Shown here: piece after piece, positions 17,932 through 27,300 of the stretch
Position numbering within the stretch: position 1 is the first letter of the stretch
Layout: each line of letters begins with the position of its first letter
Assembly (NCBI GenBank): GCA_029858345.1
Contig: JAOUFG010000009.1
Coordinates: forward strand, 1 to 42,896
From: Phycisphaerae bacterium
GTDB taxonomy: Bacteria; Planctomycetota; Phycisphaerae; Sedimentisphaerales; Anaerohalosphaeraceae
Direction of reading: 5' to 3'
Length of the DNA: 42,896 bases
Program-made: the position numbers and the translations under genes
Notes under the pieces: generated by a model
The model's database searches: none
The model's input: only the letters and a program-made list of their open reading frames with translations
What the model was told of the DNA's origin: nothing

Positions 17932-18267
17932 TTAATTGACTAATTGCAGAGAGGCCAAAGCGACAAACTGGTCGTCCATAAAATCGAACACGCTATCCAG
18001 ACCGGTCACATTGAAAATCGACCGTGTTTTCGGATGAACGGAACAAAAGACAAGCGTCTGGTCATTGTCATGCAGGACTTTGCGAAGTTTCAGCAATTTG
18101 GCGATGCTGGAAGATGTAATGATATCTGCATCCGAAAAATCGACAACCACGCTCTGTGCCCTGTTCTCCGTAATCACATCAATCACCGTTTGCAGTTCCT
18201 CGCCCATATCCGGCTCTTTGGCGATGTTGACGAGAATCACATTTTCCGACCAGTTTTGAATACCCAT
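17932..18267 (-). CDS. STAS-domain protein (anti-sigma factor antagonist-like)
   Basis: A 111-residue single-domain protein of SpoIIAA/RsbV length. The core strand 'SVVVDFSDADIITSSSIAKLLKL' (cited as the region near residues 39-61) has the conserved Asp and the Ser cluster where partner kinases phosphorylate SpoIIAA-type proteins. A C-terminal 'VTGLDSVFDFMDD' matches the usual end of the fold. Such proteins release a sigma factor or other partner by binding an anti-sigma kinase. No kinase, phosphatase or matching sigma gene is adjacent, so its partner must lie elsewhere. AGGAG is 8 bases before the ATG and an intrinsic terminator follows. Confidence 0.88.
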   Translation of the reverse strand: MGIQNWSENVILVNIAKEPDMGEELQTVIDVITENRAQSVVVDFSDADIITSSSIAKLLKLRKVLHDNDQTLVFCSVHPKTRSIFNVTGLDSVFDFMDDQFVALASLQLVN

Positions 18268-18619
18268 AATTTTATCTCCTGAATTTCAAGTCCGTTTCAG
18301 TTGAGATATCGGCACAGAGGCAGCGCCGGTTAATGAAAATTCGGGCGGATTTTGATTTTTCACAGGCTGGATATTGCTTTTGAAGGAAACTTAAATAATT
18401 ACAGGGGCATAATTGCCTGAATGGTGAAATTACAAAAAAGAATGCTTTTATCGGACATTTTTTCTAAGATAGACCGTCACGACTTGTTTTTTCAGGGCAT
18501 TTCTACTATAATATCAATAATTCAATGCATTTTAGCATCTGTCGATTCTATGGGGGCTTGATTTAGCCGAAACAACAAATGTCCTTATTTTAATAATTTA
18601 TCCGAGAAAGGCCAACGTC
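18268..18619. other. 352-bp divergent intergenic region
   Basis: AT-rich region between the leftward STAS gene and the rightward secreted protease-like gene. It holds the promoter at 18484-18512. No open frame, tRNA or obvious repeat is visible, and I could not identify a STAS promoter with confidence. Confidence 0.5.
18484..18512 (+). promoter_or_regulatory. promoter of the aspartyl-protease-like gene
   Basis: A perfect TATAAT (18507-18512) is preceded, after a 17-bp spacer, by TTGTTT (18484-18489). The leader to the ATG at 18620 would be about 100 bases. Confidence 0.5.
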
Positions 18620-20251
18620 ATGAAGTTTCGCAAAGCACATTTAAGTTCGACCGGTTTATTTGTGAGGGGTATCCTTATTCTGTTCCTTGGTTTGCAGGTT
18701 CGGGGCACCGCCAAGACTGTTGACTGGCAGGGACCATCGGGTTCAAAAATCAAGGGAATCCGCTATTTCCCGAAAGAAACACCGCAAGAGGAACCTTCTG
18801 CGGCTCCGCTGAAATCAACAGCCACCACTGCTGCACCTGCAATACTTTCCAATGTCATCGACTCACCGCCGACAGACGGCTTCGTGCCATGGATTGTCCT
18901 GACCGCAACCGATGCAAGCGAGGACGCGGAATCGACAGGAGTCTATGAAGCAACTCCGTTGGAATTCTATTTCGGCAATCCGCCCGCCGGAACTGATCCG
19001 AGAACAGACTATTTCATCGGTCTTTACGATACCGGCGCCAGTGCACATGTAATTGGGTATGAAAATGCGGTACGAGCAGGTTTGTATAATGCAACACCAT
19101 CTCTTTTGACCGGAAATATTATCCCGGTCTCCGGCGTTACCGGTTCGGTTGATACTAAAGTAACACAAGCCTATTCGCTTTTCATGGATGGTTTAGACGC
19201 CCTTGAACCCAATGGCCTGGAAGAAGCTGAAATGGTTTTGCCTACAACTTCCGGCATGGTTGGTGAATATAATGTCTCCACGCTGGTCGGACTCAATCCG
19301 GGCAGCAAACCGGATCTGGCTACCGCCATCGGTGCGCCAATGAGTGTCTTTTATGCTGCGCATATTGAAGTCGACAAAATGGTAACGGTTACACACAACG
19401 GAACTGAATATACCGCTCCGACAATATCTTTTCACGACCCGAATTTAAACGAGCCAAACTATCCGAACTATGTTCCGCTGGAACTGAAACCGCTGGGGGC
19501 CACCAATGTGCAGTATATTACCTATGGCTTTGACATGGAAGATTTTCTCGCAAATTTCCCCAACATAGAGTTAGATTATTCTCCAGTGAGCCCCTCGATA
19601 GTCATAGGAACTGGCTCACAAAGCTTATTCTTTATTCACGGTGTTGATATGGCAGAAGGGAGCCAGAAAGTTCAGGATGAAAGCCGGTTCATGCTGGACA
19701 CGGGGGCTCAGGTTACCGTTATCGGAGATCGCATCGCCGCCCGATTGAAACTGCATCCTGACAATAAAGACTTTGAAGTGGACATTGAAGGTGTTGACGG
19801 AAAGAGCAAAACATTTCCGGGATTTTATATTGATTCTCTGACAATCCCGGCTGTTGGCGACTGGCTGGAGTTTACTAATGTTCCGGTCGTTTGGCTGGAA
19901 ATCTCCAGCCCGGAAGGCGGTAAACTGGACGGCATTGTCGGGATGAATCTTTTCACTCAGTATAATCTCATTCTTCGCGCGGGTGGATTTATGCTGCAAG
20001 ACGACCCGCGTTTGGAATTCGAGCGGATCCAAACCGGCCCTGTAACCGGCGATATCGCACCTGAAATCAGAGACGGCAAGGTTGACTTGGTGGATTTTTC
20101 AGTTTTCAGCCGGACGTGGATGGCCGCAGATACCGATGGCAACTGGAACGCTGACGCGGATTTTGTTCCCTCCGGTTCATCCGAAGGCATTATTGATCTC
20201 GAAGATCTTTCCGTCCTTGCACAAAACTGGCTTGCAGGAACTTCCCTCTAA
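18620..20251 (+). CDS. secreted two-domain aspartyl-protease-like protein with dockerin-like C-terminus
   Basis: A 543-residue exported protein with an N-terminal signal (about residues 1-30) and a Ser/Thr/Pro/Ala-rich linker (55-75). Two retropepsin/pepsin-like motifs are visible: 'LYDTGASAHVIG' (Asp137) and 'MLDTGAQVTVIGD' (Asp360). Each has the Asp-Thr-Gly triad and the hydrophobic-hydrophobic-Gly segment, so the pair could form one bilobed active site in a single chain. The last 60 residues, 'DGKVDLVDFSVFSRTW' and 'IIDLEDLSVLAQNWL', are two dockerin-like Ca-binding segments common in Phycisphaerae secreted proteins. It ends 12 bp from the convergent pyruvate kinase gene. Substrate unknown; a peptidase or a peptide- or cell-surface-binding role both fit. 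Confidence 0.75.
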   Translation: MKFRKAHLSSTGLFVRGILILFLGLQVRGTAKTVDWQGPSGSKIKGIRYFPKETPQEEPSAAPLKSTATTAAPAILSNVIDSPPTDGFVPWIVLTATDASEDAESTGVYEATPLEFYFGNPPAGTDPRTDYFIGLYDTGASAHVIGYENAVRAGLYNATPSLLTGNIIPVSGVTGSVDTKVTQAYSLFMDGLDALEPNGLEEAEMVLPTTSGMVGEYNVSTLVGLNPGSKPDLATAIGAPMSVFYAAHIEVDKMVTVTHNGTEYTAPTISFHDPNLNEPNYPNYVPLELKPLGATNVQYITYGFDMEDFLANFPNIELDYSPVSPSIVIGTGSQSLFFIHGVDMAEGSQKVQDESRFMLDTGAQVTVIGDRIAARLKLHPDNKDFEVDIEGVDGKSKTFPGFYIDSLTIPAVGDWLEFTNVPVVWLEISSPEGGKLDGIVGMNLFTQYNLILRAGGFMLQDDPRLEFERIQTGPVTGDIAPEIRDGKVDLVDFSVFSRTWMAADTDGNWNADADFVPSGSSEGIIDLEDLSVLAQNWLAGTSL

Positions 20252-20263
20252 GCAGGAATAAGT

Positions 20264-21682
20264 TCACGCAATTGTGTGCATAATGATCGCTCCGGCGGTA
20301 TTTTTTGACAAAACCGAAAGCGGCGGAATCAGCAGCAGTTTTTCGCCTTCCGATGCCCAGTTATTTTCCTTTACGATCTTTTCCACCACGTCTACCCACT
20401 GTTCATAGGAAGACATTTCGGGTTGATGTCGGCTGATAACACCATAACAAAGACTGAGCTGCTGTGCGGCCTTTTCATCGGGGCACAGCAACAAAATTGG
20501 AATATCAATCCGGGCCTTGCTGAGCAACCGGCCGAGCCCCTTATCTTCGGCCCACACAACCACGAAAGCGGCTTTAATCTCATCAAGCATGTGGGCCACC
20601 GAGCGGGCAACCGCTTCGGTCCCACGCAAATCCGCAGCGATATTCATCCGTGGACGAGGTTCGTTTGAACGGTCAATATAGGCCTCCGTCGTTTGACAGA
20701 TATGCGCCAGCGTTTTGACCGCCGCTGCCGGATGCTTGCCAATTGCCGTTTCGCCGCTCAGCATCACCGCATCAGCGAATTCCATGACCGCATTGGAAAT
20801 ATCCGTCGCTTCGGCGCGGGTGGGCGAGGCATTCTCGATCATGGACTGAAGCACCTGCGTGGCGACAATCACCGGCTTGGCAAACCGCCGGCACAACGCC
20901 GTAATCTTCTTTTGCACCAGCGGCACCTCGGCCAGATCCATCTCGACCCCCAAATCTCCCCGCGCAATCATAATCGCATCCGCCGCATGGATGATTGATT
21001 CGATATTGTCAACCGCCAGCGGTTTTTCAATCTTGGCAATCACCTGAATTTTCGAATCTTTATCCTTTATATAGTCTTTTAATGAAATAATCTCTTCGGC
21101 CCGCTGGACAAAACTCAGCGACAAATAATCCAGTTCGTTCGCTATCGCCCAATCCACGCACCGCCAATCCTTTTCCGTAATCGCCGGAACCGACAATTGC
21201 GTATCCGGCAGGTTCATGCCCTTATGACTGGACAGCGCCCCGCCGACAACCACCTTGCAGATCAGACGATCCGCCTTTTTTTCAACGACACTAAAAACAA
21301 GCTGGCCGTCATCGATCAGAATGCGTTCGCCAACCTGCACTTCGGTGATTAAATCCGCAAAGCCGGTTGAAAATGCTTCGCCGTTGCCAATCGCATCACC
21401 CACGGTAATCGAAACGGTGGAATTTTCCGCAAGCACCGTTCCCGTTTCAATCAGCCCGGTACGGATCTTCGGCCCGCACAGGTCCCCCATCACAGAAATC
21501 GTATAAGGGAGCGTACCGCGAATCTCGTTAATATGTCTCAATATCGCTCGATGGTCGTCAAACGTCCCATGCGAAAAATTCAGCCGAAACGTCGAAACCC
21601 CCGCCGCAATGAGCTGCGAAATCACATCCCGCGAAGCCGAAGCCGGCCCCAGCGTTGAAACAATAGTTGTTTTGTTTATCAT
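20264..21682 (-). CDS. pyk: pyruvate kinase
   Basis: A 472-residue glycolytic enzyme converting phosphoenolpyruvate and ADP to pyruvate and ATP. It opens with 'TTIVSTLGPAS' and 'FRLNFSHG', has the active-site Lys region 'VIAKIEKP', the metal-binding 'IMIARGDLGVEMD' and the following 'ATQVLQSMI', then the C-terminal allosteric domain. The ATG at 21682 was chosen over an upstream frame start at 21733 because GGAG lies 8 bases upstream and the N-terminus then matches the family. It lies 28 bp downstream of the KDPG aldolase gene on the same strand: aldolase releases pyruvate and glyceraldehyde-3-phosphate, and this enzyme completes the lower branch. Confidence 0.95.
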   Translation of the reverse strand: MINKTTIVSTLGPASASRDVISQLIAAGVSTFRLNFSHGTFDDHRAILRHINEIRGTLPYTISVMGDLCGPKIRTGLIETGTVLAENSTVSITVGDAIGNGEAFSTGFADLITEVQVGERILIDDGQLVFSVVEKKADRLICKVVVGGALSSHKGMNLPDTQLSVPAITEKDWRCVDWAIANELDYLSLSFVQRAEEIISLKDYIKDKDSKIQVIAKIEKPLAVDNIESIIHAADAIMIARGDLGVEMDLAEVPLVQKKITALCRRFAKPVIVATQVLQSMIENASPTRAEATDISNAVMEFADAVMLSGETAIGKHPAAAVKTLAHICQTTEAYIDRSNEPRPRMNIAADLRGTEAVARSVAHMLDEIKAAFVVVWAEDKGLGRLLSKARIDIPILLLCPDEKAAQQLSLCYGVISRHQPEMSSYEQWVDVVEKIVKENNWASEGEKLLLIPPLSVLSKNTAGAIIMHTIA

Positions 21683-21710
21683 TGTAACATCTCCACAGGT
21701 CCTATACACG

Positions 21711-22385
21711 CTAAGCAGATCGAACCTTTGCAATAATATCTAACGTTTGTCTAATGATTCCACGAATCTGCTCGAAGTCTCCGATTTCCAGCAGTGTTTT
21801 GGGAAACAGCTTGGAGCTCATGCCCACGCAGGCGGCGCCGGCTTTGAACCATTCGCCGAGGGATTCTTCCGTCGGGGCGATGCCGCCCATGGCGATGATT
21901 TCCGTCCACGGCATCGGGCCTTTGATTGACTTGATAAAGCCGGGCCCATCCAGGCAGTCGCCGGGGAACAGTTTGCAGAACTCCACTCCCAGCACATGCG
22001 CCTGATGGATCTCCGTGACCGTGGCGCAGCCGGGCATGAAGGGTATTTTTCGCTTGTTGCAAACCAACGCAACTTCTTCATCCACCACGGGGCTGACAAT
22101 AAAATCGGCTCCCGCGTTGATATACACCGCGGCAGTCGGCCCATCCATGATCGAACCGGCGCCCAGAATCAATTCCGGCAATTGCCCATCCCGAAAAACG
22201 GCTAATTCCTTAAAGACATCAATCGCCCGGTCGCCGCGATTGGTAAACTCCACAACACTCGCCCCGCCCTCATAGCAGACCCTGACAATCGACTTTGCCC
22301 GGTCCATATCGTGCGTGTTGAAAATCGGAACCAAGCCCAGCTGCCTGATCCGTGTGAGTGTTTCCATGCGTGAGTGTTTTGACAT
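21711..22385 (-). CDS. eda: KDPG/KHG aldolase family enzyme
   Basis: A 224-residue class I aldolase, the usual length of Eda. Visible key residues are Glu46 and Arg50 in 'VVEFTNR', the phosphate-binding 'GAGS' at 75-78, the 'FIVSP' strand, 'MPGCATVTE' at about 117-125 and the Schiff-base Lys138 in 'CKLFPGD'. It cleaves 2-keto-3-deoxy-6-phosphogluconate (or 4-hydroxy-2-oxoglutarate) to pyruvate plus an aldehyde. GGGAG precedes the ATG. It is cotranscribed with pyk. No edd gene is in the window, so it may serve uronate breakdown as well as the Entner-Doudoroff path. GAGS and PGCAT differ from the GAGT and PGVAT common in gammaproteobacterial enzymes. Confidence 0.9.
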   Translation of the reverse strand: MSKHSRMETLTRIRQLGLVPIFNTHDMDRAKSIVRVCYEGGASVVEFTNRGDRAIDVFKELAVFRDGQLPELILGAGSIMDGPTAAVYINAGADFIVSPVVDEEVALVCNKRKIPFMPGCATVTEIHQAHVLGVEFCKLFPGDCLDGPGFIKSIKGPMPWTEIIAMGGIAPTEESLGEWFKAGAACVGMSSKLFPKTLLEIGDFEQIRGIIRQTLDIIAKVRSA

Positions 22386-22440
22386 TTTAATCTCCCGAAA
22401 GGCCTCTCAGTAAATCAGCATTCACGTTCATAGAGACTTT

Positions 22441-22446
22441 ATTATA
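22441..22446 (-). promoter_or_regulatory. candidate -10 element for eda-pyk
   Basis: A perfect TATAAT on the minus strand lies about 55 bp upstream of the eda ATG. No good -35 element is found at the expected distance, so this is tentative. Confidence 0.35.
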
Positions 22447-22516
22447 TCAATCATCGAATCTTTTCCCATAAAAATCATTTTGGATTACCTCGACCGTGAG
22501 CGAATAAACGTTCACT

Positions 22517-23521
22517 CTACTTATCTTTCTTTTTGATCCTGATGGCGGGGTTGTTGAGCTTTAGTTTTCGGGATTTTTTCCAGTTTTTTTCGCCGGATTC
22601 GAGCGAGCGGGCGAATCCGTAGTCGATCTCGCCGGAATGGGTATAGATGGGTTCCTTTTTTTCGTCCCAGCGGCTATATGTCCCGGTGGCGGTCGCGGCG
22701 TACCAGCGGTAGGGAAACTCATGTTCACTAAATAAGGGATCGATTGCGGAAATGTCGACATTGTGGGCGTATTTTAGATCGTGTTCGGTGAGTTTCCAGG
22801 TGATGTCTTTGGTGTAATACTGCTCGGCCCACACCTGCGATTTTTGTTTCTTAGCATCATCGAAAATTCGTCCGAGAACGTCGGGGTCCCATCTTTCGGG
22901 CACATAGGCGTCCAAAAAGGTCAGGTGGAACTGGGTCTCGGAGCGGGCGGCGGCAATCGTTTTGGCAGTCCCGTTGATGGCCCACGAACCGGCGGAGTGG
23001 CCGATGAGGTGGACGTGCTTGAAGTCGGTGCCGAGGGCGAGGATCGCCTTGGCCAGTCGCGGCCCGGCGATGTCGCGGGCGTATTCGGCGGCCTGAACCG
23101 AGATAAACACGACCGAACCGCCTTTCCAGTCATACGATCCGCAGACCCATTCGTTGGGATCGACGCGGTGGGCAATCGCCGCGGCCATCTCGCTGGGCCA
23201 GGAATTTTGGCCCTTGTCCATCCAGCCGTGGACCACCACGACCAATTTGTCAGCTTTTGCAGGAATTTTGACATTTTCGTCAACAGCCACATTCGGGTCC
23301 GCAGACACTTCCGCCGACAATAACTCATGTTGAAAGGCGAAAATGCCCTCGTCTTTGATCGACAGACAACCGGTATCGGTATGCATCACGGTCACCGGCG
23401 CAGTAAGATATTTTTCAAGTCCGGGGTTGCCTTCCATGAATTTGATGATCTCTTTGCGTGCATCAAACTCGGCAAAGCAGATCGATGTTATGAGTAGCAA
23501 TGTTAAAATCAATTTTTTCAT
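22517..23521 (-). CDS. secreted alpha/beta hydrolase, lipase-like
   Basis: 334 residues from the ATG at 23521, with a classic signal peptide ('MKKLILTLLLITSICFAE'). The lipase fold is indicated by 'VVVHGWMD' (oxyanion-hole region, about residues 95-102), the nucleophile elbow GHSAG at 174-178 (Ser176) and a following 'TFLDAYVP' with the probable acid Asp204, an order seen in pancreatic-lipase-like enzymes. The catalytic His is not assigned. It should act outside the cytoplasm on an ester, lipid or similar substrate. A start 16 codons further upstream would remove the signal peptide from the N-terminus and was rejected. A decamer repeat lies directly upstream. Confidence 0.75.
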   Translation of the reverse strand: MKKLILTLLLITSICFAEFDARKEIIKFMEGNPGLEKYLTAPVTVMHTDTGCLSIKDEGIFAFQHELLSAEVSADPNVAVDENVKIPAKADKLVVVVHGWMDKGQNSWPSEMAAAIAHRVDPNEWVCGSYDWKGGSVVFISVQAAEYARDIAGPRLAKAILALGTDFKHVHLIGHSAGSWAINGTAKTIAAARSETQFHLTFLDAYVPERWDPDVLGRIFDDAKKQKSQVWAEQYYTKDITWKLTEHDLKYAHNVDISAIDPLFSEHEFPYRWYAATATGTYSRWDEKKEPIYTHSGEIDYGFARSLESGEKNWKKSRKLKLNNPAIRIKKKDK

Positions 23522-23540
23522 TTTTTGTCCATTGATTATT

Positions 23541-23571
23541 GAACCACAAATACACACGAATAAACACAAAT
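23541..23571. repeat. inverted copy of the ATTTGTG decamer repeat
   Basis: Read on the minus strand, three decamers of the ATTYGTGTNN form end in GGTTC, as at 228-258 and 1835-1865. It lies between the stop of the AT-rich gene (15 bp away) and the start of the lipase-like gene (20 bp away). Confidence 0.75.
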
Positions 23572-23586
23572 GCTAAATTTCTGTTT

Positions 23587-24318
23587 TTATATCCATTTTA
23601 CATAAAGTTCTTGCAATTGTTTTCTGTGTGATGCATCTAAACAGAAAACTCGTTTAAATTTAGACTCGTATCTGTGAGTTAGGTTTGGTACCAATGACTG
23701 AGAATTCTTGAAAACATCTACCACAATTAAAAGCCAACACTCGTTACATCTTTCCAAATACTTTTCATACCGAGCGTTTTTTTCATCAATACACTTTTGT
23801 AATTTTTCAATCGAACATTTTTGTTCTACAGCACACCCCTCCATACTCCAATAATGCTTGGGTGATCTTGCGATAAACATCTGAAATATTTCTGATACTT
23901 CTAAATGTGGCTTCAAATTTTCATATTCCTTCGAAGGATTCTCTTTATTCCATCTTCGTACTAACTCTGCAATATTCCCACCAATTCTCTCTATTTCGGA
24001 TTTTCTATTCTTAGGGACTTTTTGGTTGAAAGTAAACCATACATTTACCAATAATGGTGAGACATCTTTTTCACACAGCTCTTTCGCATGTCTAACTATT
24101 TCTCTTCTAAATCCTTCTATGGTTTGTAGAGCATTTGGATGACCATCTTCTTTGAACAGTCGTGTATGCTCAACTCCAAGTTTGCCTTCTTTATATTCAA
24201 TGATGAAAACAGGACTTTCCCCGTCCCTATCTATTTTACCTGAAGGAAACCCCTCACAACGTTCTTTAAAATATTCAAAATGAATTTTTTCTATAATCTT
24301 TTTACTCTGGTTGCTCAT
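23587..24318 (-). CDS. AT-rich hypothetical protein, possibly PD-(D/E)XK nuclease-like
   Basis: A 243-residue cytoplasmic protein rich in Lys, Glu and Cys, with no signal or membrane segment. Its base composition is visibly more AT-rich than both neighbours, which suggests recent acquisition. 'SPVFIIEYKEGKLGVEHTRLF' near residues 35-55 resembles the strand-Glu-X-Thr core of nuclease-like proteins. The C-terminal pattern of Lys/Tyr-rich helix followed by 'CNECWLLIVVDVF' recurs in uncharacterised proteins I associate loosely with that fold. Its ATG lies inside the 3' end of the DUF2339 gene (17-bp overlap), so translation may be coupled. No function can be assigned safely. Confidence 0.6.
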   Translation of the reverse strand: MSNQSKKIIEKIHFEYFKERCEGFPSGKIDRDGESPVFIIEYKEGKLGVEHTRLFKEDGHPNALQTIEGFRREIVRHAKELCEKDVSPLLVNVWFTFNQKVPKNRKSEIERIGGNIAELVRRWNKENPSKEYENLKPHLEVSEIFQMFIARSPKHYWSMEGCAVEQKCSIEKLQKCIDEKNARYEKYLERCNECWLLIVVDVFKNSQSLVPNLTHRYESKFKRVFCLDASHRKQLQELYVKWI

Positions 24319-27300
24319 TACTCATCTCTGTATTTGATATCTGTTTTTCCATTGTGTCGAAGAAGCCCTTGTTTTTGAGGTATTGGTAGAGCAGGGAGAC
24401 GCCAACCAATATCAGGCCCGTTGTCATGAAGGTGGCGATTTGAGCAACACGATAATCGGCACCAAGACCCCAGACATCAAAGTTAATCTTGCCCAAGAGG
24501 ACCGCGAAGATCAGCAGGGACAAATAGCGGATGCCCGCGGCACGGAAGATAAAGCCCAGCACAATCAGCACCGCCGCATAGACGGCCCATGAGACAGACA
24601 TGTACATCTGGGAGAGGCTTTCCCAATTGCCCAGAGTTTCTCGTTGGCACCAGAAGTACTGGTAGATCTGCTCGCTCAGCAGCACCCACACCAGCACCAA
24701 TCCACCAAGAACCAGTGCCGACGATAGCGGAAACCGACTTTCTTTTTCATGGTCGGCCCGCTTGACGAACCATGCCGCCAACAGAATCGATGCAACAAAT
24801 GCCACCGCGATCATAAACGGAACATTGGCGAAAATCGTAAAGCCGTTGTGATAGACCTCGGTCATCACCAACGCCGTCCAGACCGCCCCGCCAAGGACCG
24901 TCAGTACGCCAAGGGCCTTGGCTAACAGTCCCTGCGGCGGCAAGGGCCGGGCCAAGAACGACAGGACCAGCAGGCCGGCCAGCACGACCATGCCCAGCAA
25001 GAAGTTACTGCTGCCGACCGCGTCGTCAATAATCTGATATTCGCAATGGGCAAACCATTCCATCGCACAGCCAATCGCCAGCAGGACAAGGCCCGCGGCG
25101 TAATAGATTTGAGAACCGGCGGAAGTTTCATTCTCTTTGGATGACGCGAAGAACCGCCACAGGCCGTGGCCGATCAGCAGCAATACCGATACGCAGGCCC
25201 ACGTCATGAACGGCTGATTGAAGACGAACCGGAAGGCGCCCTTGAAATGCAGCGGCAGGAATAAGAACAACCCGAACGCTGACAGAGCCGATGTGAGCAC
25301 CGACAAGGTCTTGAGGACCGGCTTATTGAACCGGATGCCGGTTGCGAGCATGACTACGCCGGAAACCGCCCACAGGATGAAGATGTACAGAAACGCAATG
25401 TTCTGCCAATTAGAAACGGTGGTCGGGCCGTATTCATTCCGGCAGTACCAGTACATATAGATCTGTTCGCTAAAGAGAGCCAGTATGAGCACAAGCCCCA
25501 TGGTTATGAGTGCCCCGGGCAATTGACGTTGCGCTGAATCTTCACCGACTGACTGTTTGGTCTGCCATGCCCCGTAGAAAACGCTCGCCACAAAAACAGC
25601 CGCAATGCCCGCCGGAGCATTTAATAGCAATTTGAACTCGCTATAGTAAACGCCCATCATGGCCAGTGCGGTGAAGGCAGAGCCGAAGACGGTCACTATG
25701 ATGCCGACCGTGCGGACGAGATCGCCTTTGGGACAGACCGGCCGCGTTAAAAACGCCACGACTAACGCCACGGCAATAACTATCAGGCCCATCAGGAACC
25801 ATGCCTGATCCTGCCGCAAATATTCGATGTGCCAGCCACAGTGTGAATGCCACTCCAGTGCACACCCAACCGCCAGCAGGAGCAGGCCCGCAACATAATA
25901 AACCTGAGCCATGAGCCGGCTTTCTTCATCGCGATTTTTGACGAAACGCCAGAGCCCATGGCAAATAAGAATCGCCGCAGACACCCAGGCCCACGTACCG
26001 AAGGGACTGTTGAAGATCAGCCGGAAATCTTCGGTCGTATGCAGGGGCAGGTGGTAAAACAGCCCCGCCGCCGCGATGGCGGATACGAGCGTGGCCATGG
26101 CCTTGGTCCACAGGCTTTTGTAGCGGGTGCCGATAAAGGTCAGAACGACCGCCTCGATGGACCAGCCGACGAGTGTGGGCTGCAAGGTATTGAAATACAT
26201 CGGGATCGCGGCGGTGATAAAGGCCGTACCCAGAACGCCGAGCGAGGCCTGCAGTTTTTTATCGTCGCGGCATCGCCCCAGGACGACGAAGACCATCACG
26301 ATATGGGCAAGTCCCAAGATGACACTGGCGATGGCCAGGTCCTGCCGGGAATCGGTATAGAGCATCCGCCAGAGGTAGTAATAGACGGCAATGCTGTTGA
26401 CGACGACCAGCGTAACATCTTCGCTGCGGGCGACGAGCTTTTTGACCAGGCCGTTGAGGATCGGCAAAACGAGGTACATGCCCCCGAAAACGCCCAGCCA
26501 GAACAAGGCCATTTGCATCTGATCCGCCGTGTAGAACTTTTCGAACCAGCCGGTGTAGAGCAGGTAGGTGCCGACCATCGCGATCCAGTTAACGGCCCGC
26601 CAGCGGCGAAACATCGCGCAGCCGATCGCACCGGCACTGAGAACGAACACGTAGCTAAACAGCGGAACGGGCAGGTTCTGCCCCGTGGAGATAATCACCG
26701 GCGACAGGTAGCCGCCGAGCAAGGCGAGAAAGGCAATCAGCATTTCGTCTAAGGCAACGGCATAGGCCATGGCCGCGGCGGTGACGACAATTGACAGGCC
26801 GAACGCCCATTCAGTGCTGAACAGCGCATAGACGCGACTGCCGCTGAAGACGGCGGTATACAACAGGGCAAAACCCAATGCGGCGATGCCTTTGGCAACG
26901 ATCTCGAAGTTTTTCCGCCGGAGGATTTCTCCAGCTACCAATGCGACAAGACCACCGACTGCTACCATGCTGATGCGTTCCACGGGAACAAAGGTCATTT
27001 TTTTGTAAATATGTTGGAGGAAGAACGCTACGCCAATGATAACCGTGATGACACCGACGATCAATGCAACCGTGGTGCCGATCTTCAGTTCCAGCCCGCC
27101 TTTGGCGGCGGGTTTGGGTTTGAGCGGAACAAATTCTTTGATCGCCGCGGCGACTTCGGTTACCGGGGCCGGTTTGGCCGGAGGTTTCGGCTTGGGCGGT
27201 GTATAGGACGGTTTCGGCGGCGTGCTCGGCGTTTGGGGCGGCCTTGAAACCACGGTGGGCTTTGGCTGTATAATCGGCTGGGCAGGTTTTGGTCGCTCGA

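Noticed and set aside
25847-26752. 301-codon plus-strand open frame
   Set aside because: It is fully antisense to the well-supported DUF2339 gene; the Asp/Gly/His-rich translation is a shadow.
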